Source: Watersipora subatra
Lineage: Eukaryota > Bryozoa > Gymnolaemata > Cheilostomatida > Watersiporidae
Assembly (NCBI RefSeq): GCF_963576615.1
Contig: NC_088717.1
Coordinates: 55,259,526-55,323,525 of the forward strand
Direction: 5' to 3'
Length of the DNA stretch: 64,000 nt
Of this stretch, positions 46,236 to 58,264 are shown piece after piece; position 1 is the stretch's first letter; the number at the start of each line of letters is the position of its first letter. The notes under the pieces are model-generated. The model was not told where the DNA came from and made no database searches. It saw nothing but the letters and a program-made list of their open reading frames with translations. A program made the position numbers and the translations under genes.

Positions 46236-48790
46236 TGTATTGCTATTATAACAAATATATCTGCAGTTTATCTTTTTTAGAGCTTTCTCAAATAAAATTG
46301 CCACAACTATTATACAAAAATGTCCCAGAGAGCTAATAGTCGAAAACATGTTCTGCAATATTAGTTATATATGGATATTATAAAAGTGCAATGAGGAAAT
46401 TTTGCCTTGTTGCTGTCCAAGAAAATTAAAAGTTAATTATAGAAACATGAGTATTTTAAGGATGGCTTGTTGAATAAATGGAATAAATGGAATTGACAGA
46501 CTTCCTTCATCAAATGGTTTAGTCATCATACCCTCATTGGGCAATAGCCAATAGTCAATAACTATTTATAGCAATGGAATGATGATTGAGAAAAGCACAA
46601 TTTGACTATATTTAGATTAAAAAGATTAATGTCAAATCGATGTTTTCCATTAATGACTACATGTAACAGCTAATGTGGTATTCCGCTGCAATGTATGATT
46701 TTATCCCTCATTGAAGCGTTCTTCATGCTCTCCTAAGCATGGCTGGCCAGATAAACACATAATTGTAATGTTTATGTGTGATTCATGGAAGCATGCAGGT
46801 ACACTGGAGCATCAGGAGTAGAAAACAATTCGTTCAAGTAGGTATAAGTATTGAAATAGGTTTTAGAAATAATAATTATTGTCAACCATTATAAATTCAA
46901 TTATTTATAGCTTTGGTGGGCTTGTTAAAAAATATTTAAACTGTAAAATCTTTTTAATAAAACTGCCTAAATCAGTCGCTAAACTAGTATTACCAGTTTG
47001 AGAAAAACATGATTTTTTTATAATTTAATAAAGCCTTATAAAGATGGGGCCACAAGAGAAATCTTTAAACTTGCAAGAATGACAAGCCTTGCTCAAGCAA
47101 TGCAGCTATGTTGGTAGCCTTGGTACCTTACAGTAAAATAACTTCTATCCATCTGCTTCAACGTATGTTAGGACTTTAGTAATCCAATGCTATAAGACAC
47201 CAGTTCTAAACTACCAGCTTATAGCTATAAGAAATACAAATATACTCCATGATTTAGCAGAATATAATAATCTGTTGCTTCCTCTGTAAAAGATGTTGCA
47301 TAGTTGGAAAGTTCCAGGAAGCTATGCACTAAGGAGCTTACGCACAAAGGCGTGATATGCAAAATATGTATCAGCACTTCTGTACAAGCCAGTACTTAGA
47401 AAAAAAGGTATCAGATTGCATGCACAGTGCGAGAGAGGCGCCAGGCGACACGGAAACATTCAGTTTCCTGTTCAGTGGAATGCACCACTTACTACACTTG
47501 AGACTAGTCATACTGGTTATGCAGACAACCCTTGTTTGTTCAAACCAATACAGACAAGACCATGTTCAAAAATGGAAAACATTCTGACATTGAAAATGCA
47601 TCACTGTACTGTACGTTATACAGCTTATATTGTCTCACACACTCCTAAACTACAATATAATACAATATGTATATAAAGTATGATATATACGAGAGAATAA
47701 AATATGGTTATATCTGTAATAGGATACAGTATAATATTAATAACAGTAATAATAACAAAGAAAGATTCATTACAACTCTCTGGTAAAAACTCATGCTCAA
47801 GTGTCACTCACGCCGTCTGTCATGAGAGTTACCTATCGGTCAAAGTTGTCATTTTTTGGACAGAGCTGGTCGTTTTGGAAATTTGTACAGCACCCAGACA
47901 TTGTACAAAAATTTGAAAGTCCGGAGAAGTACAGTTTGAATAAGTAGGGGGTCGACTGTATCTAGTAGTAGTTATCTCCCCTACAGTCCGCTACCTACTG
48001 ATTATACCATAAATAGTTTTATAGTAATGAAAGTCTTTGAAAATCTGAAGAAGTGAAGTCCAACTGTTTATATAGTTTTCCAGGTTTTAACTGCCAATAC
48101 TAAGTAACAGCTTGAAGTGGAATTATTAGGTCAAATTGTCACCTAATTTCATCACAACTAACTTGTACAATTCTAATGATAAACTACGTTTATTTACACT
48201 CTGTGGTCAAAATATTCTACAGATAAATGACTTAGCTGCATCTACATATAGCTGTTTGTACGCATGTAAAAAAATTATTCTTTCGATGACAGAAATTTTT
48301 TTGCTTTAGCGTACTTCCCTCTCCAAAGACTGCCGATTCAAATAATACTTATATTATTTTGTCAATAAAAGAAGGTGATCTGTTTGAGTTGCAAGCAAAT
48401 AGTAAATATAAGTTCCTCTTGTCCAAACACTTGTTTAGTTCTGAGGTCCTTGTCATATTCATTATACATGTTTGATTATTGTAGAGCTGTTTCGTAGGCC
48501 CAGACTGTTTAACACTAAGTTCTCTGTTATTGGTTCTTTGAGAAGCCTGGCAGTATTACACTGTATCTTTTCTTTCCTCATAAGTATAAATATATTTATG
48601 GGTACGTTTTGAGAAATATTTACCCAATAAATATAAAAATGAAACTATATTCTTTTTTTTGTGTAACTAAATGCTCCAGGAAATCACTTTACATCCACAT
48701 TTGAGTGTTTGTCGTGATGTAATTGGATTCATGATTGATTCTGCATCTCCACTGCATTGCTTCGACATTTCCACTACTCTTGTTGTTTAA
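46236..48790. other. Intergenic; one weak exon-like stretch
   Basis: At about 47475-47590 a frame after TTTCCTGTTCAG reads WNAPLTTLETSHTGYADNPC and LFKPIQTRPCSK. It looks coding-like and lies upstream of the + strand gene at 51337, but I could not link them. 47620-47945 is a dispersed repeat. Confidence 0.35.
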
Positions 48791-48799
48791 TTCAACACA

Positions 48800-49190
48800 T
48801 TGTTACCATTGTTACTACTGTTACTATTATTACTATTATTACTTACTCTTACTATTGTTATTATTGTAACTATTGTTACTTACTGTTACTATTGTTACTT
48901 ACTGTTACTATTGTTACTACTGTTACTATTATTACTTACTGTTACTACTGTTACTTACTGTTACTATTGTTACTACTGTTACTATTATTACTTACTGTTA
49001 CTATTGTTACTTAGTGTTACTATTATTACTACTGTTACTATTGTTGCTATTGTTACTACTGTTACTACTGTTACTACTGCTACTACTGTTACTACTGTTA
49101 CTATTGTTACTTACTGTTACTATTATTACTACTGTTACTATTGTTGCTATTGTTACTACTGTTACTATTGTTACTACTGTTACTAACACT
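48800..49190. repeat. TTACTATTG/TTACTACTG tandem repeat
   Basis: Trinucleotide-like array built from GTTACTATT, GTTACTACT and TACTTACT blocks. All long frames here are low-complexity artefacts. Confidence 0.95.
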
Positions 49191-49389
49191 CTACATCATT
49201 GTCAATAATCGAAGCTTCAGCATTCATCACATTGACAACAGCTTCATGTGTATCAAAGATAAATATATTTTCATTCTCTTTATTATGATTGTTTATTATA
49301 ATTCATTCAAAACTGAGCTATCAACCTTAAAATAATTTCTGCAAACATTACATTTGGATGGTAATTGACAGCTCATGTGAATATACTTT

Positions 49390-49452
49390 AGTTTATGGAC
49401 AGATAGTCGTCACACCAATATAGTTTATGGACAGATAGTCGTCACACCAATG
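49390..49452. repeat. Direct duplication, ~32 bp twice
   Basis: TAGTTTATGGACAGATAGTC GTCACACCAAT occurs twice back to back. Confidence 0.9.
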
Positions 49453-49721
49453 CACCTCAAGACATTGTTTTAAAATATAGAAAACTCAACGGAAATTCAC
49501 CAAATGTAGCCGTGCTTTCGGTCAGCACTGATGCATAAACAAAGTACTGATTTGATAGAAAAACAACTTTTTTATCACTAGATACATACATTAAATTTTT
49601 ATATATTTCATAGAATCAGTAAATCTTCAATGCATACCGACAAGTAGTAGGTTGTTGATCGTTCACTGGTCAAAGTGAAAGTGAAGCTGTTGCCTGACAG
49701 AGCACAACTTTTCCTCTTGTA

Positions 49722-49862
49722 TCATTTGTCCCGCCTCTTCAGTTACTTGTCCCGCCTCTCCAATTACTTGTCCCGCCTCTCCACTTACTTGCCCCGCCTC
49801 TCCAATTACTTGCCCCGCCTCTCCAATTACTTGTCCCGCCTCTCCAATTCCTTGGCTCGTTC
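49722..49862. repeat. 21-bp tandem repeat, about 6.5 copies
   Basis: The unit CTTGTCCCGCCTCTCCAATTA is in register with codons (YLSRLSN), so a 68-codon frame appears; it is not otherwise supported. Confidence 0.92.
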
Positions 49863-50522
49863 CTCAATCGGAAATTATTAATTCAAGGAATTATAACTCA
49901 TTTTTGTCAGGCCATTACTAAGGCTCTCATGCGAATAATGACTCCAAATACTTTATCATCATATCTTTAGTGTTAATTTAATATCCTAAGAATAACTTGA
50001 CAGCTCATTGACTCCACTTTTTATATATCCTCATAAGTATGTCTGTTCAAGTCTTTTTTATCTTTTTAGTGCTTTTCTCAATCCCAGTTTATTTGCTGCT
50101 TTGCCTTTAAAACAAGCCAGAATTTGGGCTTGTGCAAGGTCTGAATAGCTCAACAGCTAAACAGTTTATAAATTAAAATATATTATGTTGTGCTCTATTG
50201 AATTAAGGTACGTTGAGCTGCATTATATGATATCATATTATATCATATTATAATTCACTCTACAAAATAATATTACACCTACAGCATGTAGGTTGTTCGG
50301 TCCGTATCGTCAAATATTAAAACATTTGGGTATTACTTTCTGGTCCAACTTTACGTATTGCATATGCAGCTTAACTGTATTATTTTACTTAGCGTTGTAT
50401 AACACATGGTTTTCATGAAGTTGAAATTAAATGGCTTTAAGTTTTTCTAGATAAGTTTAAATTATGCAAGGTCATTTGGGTGTATAGTATACACCCACTG
50501 TATACACCAGTTTAAGGTTATT

Positions 50523-50708
50523 TCACCTATTGTTCATGCAGAAGTTCTTAGCATTGATGTCATCCTGCCAACTGCCAACCAGCAGCCATGCTTCAGAAGG
50601 AGTGGGGCAGCGCAGCAAAAAGACACTGTTTTGGTTGTTCTTCAGTTTCATAACTGTGTCCTTGTTGAACTCTAAATTAGCATTGGTTCTTCTACGACCT
50701 CTTCGCAT
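50523..50708 (-). CDS. Candidate exon, unknown gene
   Basis: From an ATG at about 50708 the frame reads MRRGRRRTNANLEFNKDTVM, KLKNNQNSVFLLRCPTPSEA, WLLVGSWQDDINAKNFCMNN with GTGAAA as a possible donor. Composition is protein-like, but there is no partner exon and no recognised family. Confidence 0.3.
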   Translation of the reverse strand: MRRGRRRTNANLEFNKDTVMKLKNNQNSVFLLRCPTPSEAWLLVGSWQDDINAKNFCMNNR

Positions 50709-51336
50709 TGACAATATACCGGCCCTTCTCCTTCACCTGGTCATAAAATAGTACTTCTGCTCCCTGATTTGTTACTACCTTAAACAGAATAATGACTTTC
50801 TTTTTGGCTTGGCACTAATTCATAAAATAAAGAAATCGGAACTCAGTGTTCTTTTGCTGCTGTTTTAGAATTCATTTACTTTGTTCCTCAACAAGTCCCT
50901 TAATATTTTTAATTAAGGAAATGTGAGAGCTGCCTACTGAACACTTTGTGCCAGCCTTTTAGCATATTTAGCTAGTGGCTCAGTGAATATGTCTCAAATA
51001 ACTATAAACTACAAAATAAACAATTCTCTTCTCTCTCATTTTAAGTATCATGAAAAGGCAGACAACTCTCATCGTATATTTGTACCAATATTTATGTAAC
51101 TGGTTTACAGCAATACTTTAAACATGCCATGTTATCAGGAACTTCTGCTCAAAAGACTGATAACAATCAACGATTTCAACCCGCCCTTTGTGTACTTGGT
51201 CACGCTTTCAATGCATTCTATAATGAAACTGCCAACTCTCAGTATGGAAGGCTCACTTCCTTGTTTGCAAGTATATATATAAACAGATCGCAACACATTG
51301 AAGAATGATTTAGGCGCAGGATTAGAACCATTGCAG

Positions 51337-51738
51337 ATGTCTCCACTGCCGTTAGCTCTCTCTTGCAATATAAATGGCAAAATGTCATTTCCGAGGGAGG
51401 CATTTGTTGCACCCGTGCAGACCAAACCATCTCCAGGCGTTATTGGAGAAGGCAGAAAAATCACTAAAGTATTAGACTCATCACTACCTCAGTGGCCGGC
51501 GGCGAGCAGTCTATGCACTGGATCGGAGCAAATGAGATACACTGACAATCCACGGTTTCAGCTAGCAATGCAGCAGGTTGCCACCCAAAATAGTCCATAC
51601 ATGACTGTTCCACCTACAAAAGCCTACAGTTTTAGAAGTGTCGAACCTGCTCAACACCTCTGGAGCCAGACGTTTTGCTCTACAGACGATATGCCCTATC
51701 AAGAAAATGGCACACAAACACCTGCCCAGTACTGCCGA
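51337..51738 (+). CDS. Unrecognised gene, exon A
   Basis: 134 codons ending NGTQTPAQYCR in phase 0, donor GTAAGT. Contains VLDSSLPQWPAASSLCTGSE and QMRYTDNPRFQLAMQQV. The frame extends a little upstream to a TAA at 51280. Confidence 0.65.
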
Positions 51739-54700
51739 GTAAGTATCATCCTCTTATATCATCTTGTCTTCACTTCGTCAGTGAAAAGTATAAAACATAC
51801 TTCTTGCTTTTGAATCTTTACTTCATATCAGTTATGTGATGTAAATTAACTGTTCTTGCAAATTATTTGGTAAATATGAGCGGATAAATACCGCTTTTAT
51901 AGCGACAAATAAAACCTGTAGCACCAGCAAAATGTGACAGATACGTATACTTGTAATTTCTCAGGAATTCTAAAGTTTCAGCTTTTAAAATTAATGTAAC
52001 AACTACATCAATATGTCTAATAAAAGATTTGCTTGGGTAAAGCAAATCATTAGCTCAACTAACAATGTTGAATGTTTTATGAATAATTTAACTATTTAAC
52101 TTGTCAGAAAAAATATTCAAATAATATAGGCAATGTAGGCATGATAGCTAATTTATTTAAAATGTAAAATCCTTTGTTCTTTCGCCCAAAAAATAAAATA
52201 TATATCTAAACTTAGTAGGTTCAAGTCTTCCTTGTATGAGTTTTTGTTTATGTGTTTATGACACCAGATGGTAATATATTTTATTTATTTTTTTGGCCGC
52301 ACTATATGTAAAAAATTAAAAAAAAAGAATATGAACTGCACAATAAAATTATATGCATATATAAGAAGATAAGCTAAATTAATAAAGAAGGCTTATTAAA
52401 AATATGTTTTATTTTTTCTTGTGAGCAACTTTTTATGTGTCTAAATGTTGCCTCTGAGTCTATCGAAAGCACGAGTAAATGGAACGTGTTTATAGTTTCC
52501 ATTTTCAACATGTTAAGATAGTTATGCGTAAAGATTAATATATATTTGCTCTGTGTTGATCAAGGCTCAGCTGAAGGAGGCTGAGACTGTGAACAGTGAT
52601 GATGATGACGAAATCCCTTCACCAAAATTCAAGACTCATCCCAACAAGTATCCAGTACAAATAGAATGCCACGGTAGCAAGTTTTGTGGTTATCGTCGAC
52701 AGCAAAGCAGGTCAGCTGTGCTCCCATTTGCTACCATTCAAATTAGCAGTTATATACCTAATTAAAATACATGTCAAACTGTTTTTGTTTTTGAAGCGTT
52801 CTACGTAAATACCGTAAAACCCTCTAATTGAACGCCATGGCACTCTTTTTTTCAACCCTCTATAGTGGCGGTCAATTGGAGGTGGCATTCAAATAGAGGC
52901 TGGCGTTGTATTTTTCAAATGGCTCAGCAGAATTTTTGCAAGATAAATTTAGCCCTTTGACGGGCAAAGCGAATGCTGCCTTTTTTGCCCTCTTTTTCCG
53001 ATGGAGCGGTATTAAATCTTTTGGATGCAATAAATCTGCTAACATAACTCCAACTTGTCAAAGATCTCTTAATAAATATGCATTGAGAAGTCGAGAATTA
53101 TCTTTACTAGTTGATATCTATTGCTTGCACTTAACCTGCGACGATATGATAGCCTGTGTACTGCTTTGCAATTTGTTGGAGCTACCAATTTTCACTTCGT
53201 TCTAAATATGAAGACATATTTTTATTTTATATTTATATTTAGTAGTCTTGCATGAAAACTCGTTGATATGTTTGCTAGAGTTTGCAGCCAGAACTGGCTT
53301 TTTATATGCAATAGAAGAGGAATTACGGGTGTCGATTCATTGTAAGCCGTGGTAAGATAACAGCAAGGATGCTAAGAAACAATAGGCTATAAATCTGCAA
53401 ATTTATAAGTTATACAATGATAATCAATCAAATGATACAAATATATATATATTCATGAACAAGTGGCCTAAACGAACCATACGTATATCACATGCAAAAA
53501 CAAAAATTAAAGTTTTTAAGACAAAAAATTTTGCATCGTTTGCTCAGATAGCTGGTGATTGTTGCTTTCGATGGAACGAACATCTTCTGATTTTCCAAAA
53601 CCTTCCACGACGCCTACTGACTGCGACTCGTTTTCCGCACTTCTGAACTAGTCGATATTAGCATCCAAACAATTTTTTGACGTTTTCTGCTCGAGCAATA
53701 CTCTCATGCATTGCATTTAACACAAATGCAATTCGTAAAAGTTTTGAGCGCTAAACGCAACCTTTAGCCTAAAACTAGTTGTTTATTTACTATCATAAAT
53801 GTAAACCATTTTTATATACATATACACATGTACTTTAAAGTATTAAGACCGTGTTAAACGAGGAACTAATGTTAGCAAGAGACAGATATTAATTATTTTT
53901 ATGGTAATGCTTTCCAAGTTTTAACGAAAAAGACGAAAAGCTTTAAAGTTGAACTACGAGAGAATTAATTGTTATTGATAGAAACAATTCATTATTAACA
54001 CAATTTCGTGGACACTTGTCAAAGTGGCAGTCAAATAGAGGTGGCATTCAATTAGAGGTTTTACGGTAGACTTTGTAAATTGAATTCAAACCACTTTTAA
54101 ATGTTTCTAGCGCATGTTGTTTAAGTTTAGATATCTAAAATGTTTTAGAATATTCTTGCTGTAAAGCTTTGATATCTTACAGTGGGATCCTTTTCTGAGA
54201 GCTCTTCATTGTTTGAGTGACCACTGCCGTTTGCTAATTTAGTGTTGTGCATGAATATTTTAGATCAGGGTACAAGTTGCTGCATCTGAAGGGTGAAGGA
54301 GGAGATACACAACAAATAAGATACTATAAAAAGGATCTTGTCAGGTTGGTCTCGCCATTGTTCTCTTTACATGTCTGTCTCTTGATAAATGAATTGAATG
54401 ATAGGTTTAACAAAGAAAGACAACTCCGGCACTACAGTTAAATTTTGCTGTCTTGCAGTACAATTCATGATCGATTTAAATAGTGTTGCTATTAAATGTT
54501 TTAGTTACGAATATGTTGCATTAAACTCCGCATACATGTATATGTGTGGTCAGAATTTAGTTTATACTGACAGTTATATGTAGATGAGCTGGCCTAGTCA
54601 TATATAATATCAAGACAGAGTGAAAATTAGAATATGATAGTAAGAAATGGTTTATGGCTCAGTAGTCAAAAAGCAACATTTATCGGGCGCGAGCATGAAT

Positions 54701-55320
54701 GTCAAAAAAAATTTTAAGATAAATCCTCATGACATTTGGTGAGTTTAGTCAATAGTCAATGATACATCTGTTTTAGAGCACTTGCCCAAACCTGCCATAT
54801 CGTTGAACAAGTATGCTTGTTGAGCTGTTGTCAGAAGATATAGTAATTCATATCACTAATTGTAAAAAATTACAAATGCTCAAAGTTACTAAAAACCTGT
54901 TTTAGTTACAATGCAACAAATAAGGAACTTATGATATCATGCCAGTCATTGTTTGATCACAGACAATAAATTTTATGGAAACTATACTCCTCTATTTTTA
55001 TATCTGGCTTGTGATAAAAAAATTGTCTAAATGATTCACTTCAGGTTTATTTTTAATACTCATTTTCAAGTTTTGGGTTTTAAGTCTTATCTAGTCTTAG
55101 AAGACTGAGGATCCCTTTCAATGATACTCACTATGGCTGTTGTAGAGTTTGTAAGTGTGGTCAACAGAAATCAATGGATGAATTTTTGTTGAACGGATCT
55201 GGCGTGGAAACTGATGGATACGAGATACACTACAGTCAGAAATGTAAATGGAAAGCATATGATGACTATAAGACTGGACAGAGAGTACTCATCAGACTTT
55301 GCAAGTGCTATGAACTCTAA
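51337..55320 (+). CDS. Unrecognised 282-aa protein with Cys-rich C-terminus, 4 exons
   Basis: Exons 51337-51738, 52565-52710, 54264-54344 and 55101-55320 splice in phase to a TAA stop. The chosen start is ATG at 51337 (MSPLPLALSCNINGK); because CATTGCAG precedes it, an upstream coding exon is possible and the true protein may be longer. Visible parts: a Ser/Thr/Gln-rich N-half (residues 1-134), an acidic run SDDDDEIPSPK (about 144-154), a segment IECHGSKFCGYRRQQSRSGY (about 167-186), a basic patch RYYKKDLVRRLRI, then a Cys-rich end with CCRVCKCG, KCKWKAYDDYKTG and a final RLCKCYEL. No signal peptide or membrane segment. I do not recognise the family; the Cys pattern might bind zinc, which is inference only. 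Confidence 0.72.
52565..52710 (+). CDS. Unrecognised gene, exon B
   Basis: Acceptor GATCAAG, donor GTCAGC. AQLKEAETVNSDDDDEIPSP, KFKTHPNKYPVQIECHGSKF, CGYRRQQS plus AG of Arg. An alternative acceptor three codons inside (GCTCAG) would keep phase. Confidence 0.7.
52812..54068. mobile_element. TA-flanked TIR element in intron B-C
   Basis: The ends CCGTAAAACCCTCTAATTGA and its counterpart (CCGTAAAACCTCTAATTGAA on the other strand) are inverted repeats next to TA (52810-52811, 54069-54070). TIRs continue imperfectly for about 80 bp with GGCATTCAAATAGAGG. Frames inside (99 and 63 codons) show no recognised transposase. Confidence 0.85.
54264..54344 (+). CDS. Unrecognised gene, exon C
   Basis: Acceptor TATTTTAG, donor GTTGGT. 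It encodes SGYKLLHLKGEGGDTQQIRY and YKKDLV, phase 2 at both ends. Confidence 0.7.
55101..55320 (+). CDS. Unrecognised gene, exon D (terminal)
   Basis: Acceptor TAGTCTTAG. RLRIPFNDTHYGCCRVCKCG, QQKSMDEFLLNGSGVETDGY, EIHYSQKCKWKAYDDYKTGQ and RVLIRLCKCYEL then TAA. Seven cysteines in 72 residues. Confidence 0.72.
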
Positions 55321-56860
55321 TTTTTTCAAATCATTTTCTAAAGTGTATTTGTAAATATGAAAGTTTTTTTCTCCATTATTATTATTTTAAATAGATGCTC
55401 CATTTTAGTGCTTTTTAAAATGTTAATTTATTATATGACTAAGTCATAGCATGCCTGAAATATAAATGTAAATAGTTGTAAAAGAGAAAAGAGCAAAACT
55501 AATACATGATAATATGGAGACGTTAGAATGAGTCTTATTGGTCATAAAGATAATATAGAGATGTTAGAATGAGTCTAATTGGTCATAAAGATAATGAGTA
55601 ATTGGAGCTGTTGAAAAACCTTGTTTCTTGCCTCAATATCTTGAATGACGAGACAACGAACAGATAGACTGAGGAACAAAAAGTGAAAAATAGGAAACAG
55701 ATTTGAGAACAGGGAGGGCTGAGGGTAAAAAAGGATAGAATAGACTGAGGAACAAAGAGAGCTTTAAATGAAACAAAGTAAATCAAATAAACTGATTAAA
55801 AATGTCTTTACTGGCTTCAGAGTTTCCAAGTGAAGAAATTACCCTTTTATTGTATTTACTGAAACCTAAGCGAATAATTTCTGCTATTGCCAGCTTGCGC
55901 TATGATAATATCAAATGCTGTCAGTGACAACTGTCATTATATATTATACAATAAATATAATATAATAATATACAATAATATGATAATATTGAATTCTGTC
56001 AGTGACAACTGTCATTATATATTATGCAATAAATATAATAATATAATACAATAATATGATAATATTTAATGCTGTCCGTGACAACTGTCATTATACATCA
56101 TACAATAAAGGAATGCATCGGTGCGTGATTTTACAATTCCGAACTGTTTTCACGATGGATATATTTGGGGTTAGTTTTTACAAATGAAATTCATGCTCAA
56201 CTGCCGGTACCACTGATAGCACATAAAGTAAATAAAAAATTTTCTGCTTTTCTAGGGAGGATCTGGATGAGTATCCCTTTTAGGAACTATCATACACGAT
56301 GTTTTGAATACTTACAGTACTACTGTACATACAAGCCCTGACTCCTACTCCTGTAATTCTTGTCATTGTTCCTGGTAATAGTCTTCCTGAAGAATTCAAA
56401 ATGCAACTTCTTAAAATAGTGTGAAATTCTTTAAATAAAATTTGCATTGTTGTAAGGAAATATTAACAGAACTTATTATTGCATTTAGCTGTTAGACACA
56501 TCTAAAATTGTCCAGCTTCCTTATTTTCATTTACAAAAGCAAGTAACACTCCAGCCTCTGACAACCTGGTATCAGCTTGTAAGTTTTTCAACAAAATATA
56601 TAATACAAAAAGCGCAAACTAATTATATAACAAGCAAGAAAAGTGTAAAAAAGTGTAAGTCACGCGTAAATGTCATTAATCATCTTACGAAACCGAATAG
56701 CTATTAAAAAAAAATCTGAACAATTTATACAATTTGTTTGATCATCAAAACATCTGGTACATTAGGAAGATGGAACTGTAAAAAATACATCAACCAGCAG
56801 CTCAAGGAGCCACCAAAACATTTGAAGACAAGAAGAAAATTAATCAGGTGAAAACCCTTT
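55321..56860. other. Intergenic with short duplications
   Basis: A 41-bp block (TTAGAATGAGTCTTATTGG type) is doubled at 55510-55595. 55915-56105 holds about 2.5 copies of a ~75-bp unit (GTCAGTGACAACTGTCATTA then AT-rich). 56555-56690 is the dispersed repeat shared with 38900-39060. No gene. Confidence 0.6.
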
Positions 56861-56861
56861 G

Positions 56862-57010
56862 ACTGTCATGGCTCCCTTTTGACTGTCATGGCTGCCTTTC
56901 GGCTATCATGGTTCCCTTTAGACTGTCATGGCTTCCCTTTTGACTGACTGGGCTCTCTTTTGGCCGTCATGGCTCCCTTTCGGCCATCTTGGTCCCTTTC
57001 GACTGCGAAG
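56862..57010. repeat. 20-bp tandem repeat, about 7 diverged copies
   Basis: Unit GACTGTCATGGCTCCCTTTT with CGGC and AGAC variants. Confidence 0.88.
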
Positions 57011-57140
57011 GCTTGTAGACATACGAACCTGAGTGCAAGGATACAACTGTTATTTGTGTAAGAGCTTATTCTGTACTAGCTATTTCATTTTATTTTCACT
57101 ACATCTACTTATACTTGCACTTTTATTTACCAATATTGTT

Positions 57141-57196
57141 CAGAGAAAGGCCGTTAGATTCGTAGCAGGGATAAGAGATAGGCAGAGTATTACAGA
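57141..57196 (+). pseudogene. Possible LINE RT scrap
   Basis: QRKAVRFVAGIRDRQSITEV resembles the LQ(K/N)KAVRxIxG motif near the end of CR1/Jockey-like reverse transcriptases. Only about 20 codons. Confidence 0.35.
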
Positions 57197-57268
57197 GGTG
57201 AGAATTTTTTGTAAATGGATGTTTTAGAGTTGAGACACATGAAGGCCCGAATGTCTCAATGCTAAGAC

Positions 57269-58045
57269 TGTGTGTGTGGTGTGTGGTGTGTGGTGTGTGG
57301 TGTGTGGTGTGTGGTGTGTGGTGTGTGGTGTGTGGTGTGTGGTGTGTGGTGTGTGGTGTGTGGTGTGTGGTGTGTGGTGTGTGGTGTGTGGTGTGTGGTG
57401 TGTGGTGTGTGGTGTGTGGTGTGTGGTGTGTGGTGTGTGGTGTGTGGTGTGTGGTGTGTGGTGTGTGGTGTGTGGTGTGTGGTGTGTGGTGTGTGGTGTG
57501 TGGTGTGTGGTGTGTGGTGTGTGGTGTGTGGTGTGTGGTGTGTGGTGTGTGGTGTGTGGTGTGTGGTGTGTGGTGTGTGGTGTGTGGTGTGTGGTGTGTG
57601 GTGTGTGGTGTGTGGTGTGTGGTGTGTGGTGTGTGGTGTGTGGTGTGTGGTGTGTGGTGTGTGGTGTGTGGTGTGTGGTGTGTGGTGTGTGGTGTGTGGT
57701 GTGTGGTGTGTGGTGTGTGGTGTGTGGTGTGTGGTGTGTGGTGTGTGGTGTGTGGTGTGTGGTGTGTGGTGTGTGGTGTGTGGTGTGTGGTGTGTGGTGT
57801 GTGGTGTGTGGTGTGTGGTGTGTGGTGTGTGGTGTGTGGTGTGTGGTGTGTGGTGTGTGGTGTGTGGTGTGTGGTGTGTGGTGTGTGGTGTGTGGTGTGT
57901 GGTGTGTGGTGTGTAGTGTGTAGTGTGGTGTGGTATGTGGTGTGGTATGTGGTGAGGTGTGTGGTGTGGTGTGTGGTGTAGTGTGTGAAGTGTGGTGTGT
58001 GGTGTGTGGTGTGTGGTGTGTGGTGTGGTGTGTGTGTGTGTGTGT
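57269..58045. repeat. 7-bp satellite (TGTGTGG)n, over 90 copies
   Basis: Essentially perfect from 57275 to 57910, then degenerate variants (TGTAGTG, GGTATGTGG) to a final (TG)n. Frames of 214-286 codons (GVWCVVC or TTHHTPH repeats) are artefacts. Confidence 0.97.
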
Positions 58046-58153
58046 ATTTTCAATACAGAAAAAATACATAAAAATAAACTGCATATTAGTAAATATATCA
58101 GGTTAAATACAAATTAATGAGACAATGAAAAACTATAGCAAAATTCACTCAAC

Positions 58154-58264
58154 CTGAGCACAGATAATGATGATGAAGCCATAGGTGCCCTGTAGCCCAG
58201 CTAATGTAGCGCAAGCCCCAAAAACAGCTAACAGCAGCAGAACAAAGGCGGGCCTCAGCCCACC
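58154..58264 (-). CDS. Candidate exon encoding a membrane helix
   Basis: 111 nt, phase 0 both ends, between TGACTAG and GTTGAG: GGLRPAFVLLLLAVFGACAT then LAGLQGTYGFIIIICAQ. It looks like a transmembrane helix pair of a multi-pass protein. No neighbour exon was found; the satellite at 57.3-58.0 kb lies just downstream. Confidence 0.42.

Noticed and set aside
48757-49208. Leu/Thr/Tyr-rich frames
   Set aside because: Low-complexity TTACTATTG repeat.
50523-50751. 73-codon + strand frame
   Set aside because: Antisense of the more protein-like - strand candidate exon.
57224-58084. 286-codon His/Pro/Thr-rich frame and its + strand Cys/Val/Trp counterparts
   Set aside because: All are translations of the 7-bp satellite; several overlapping frames are open at once, which real genes do not show.
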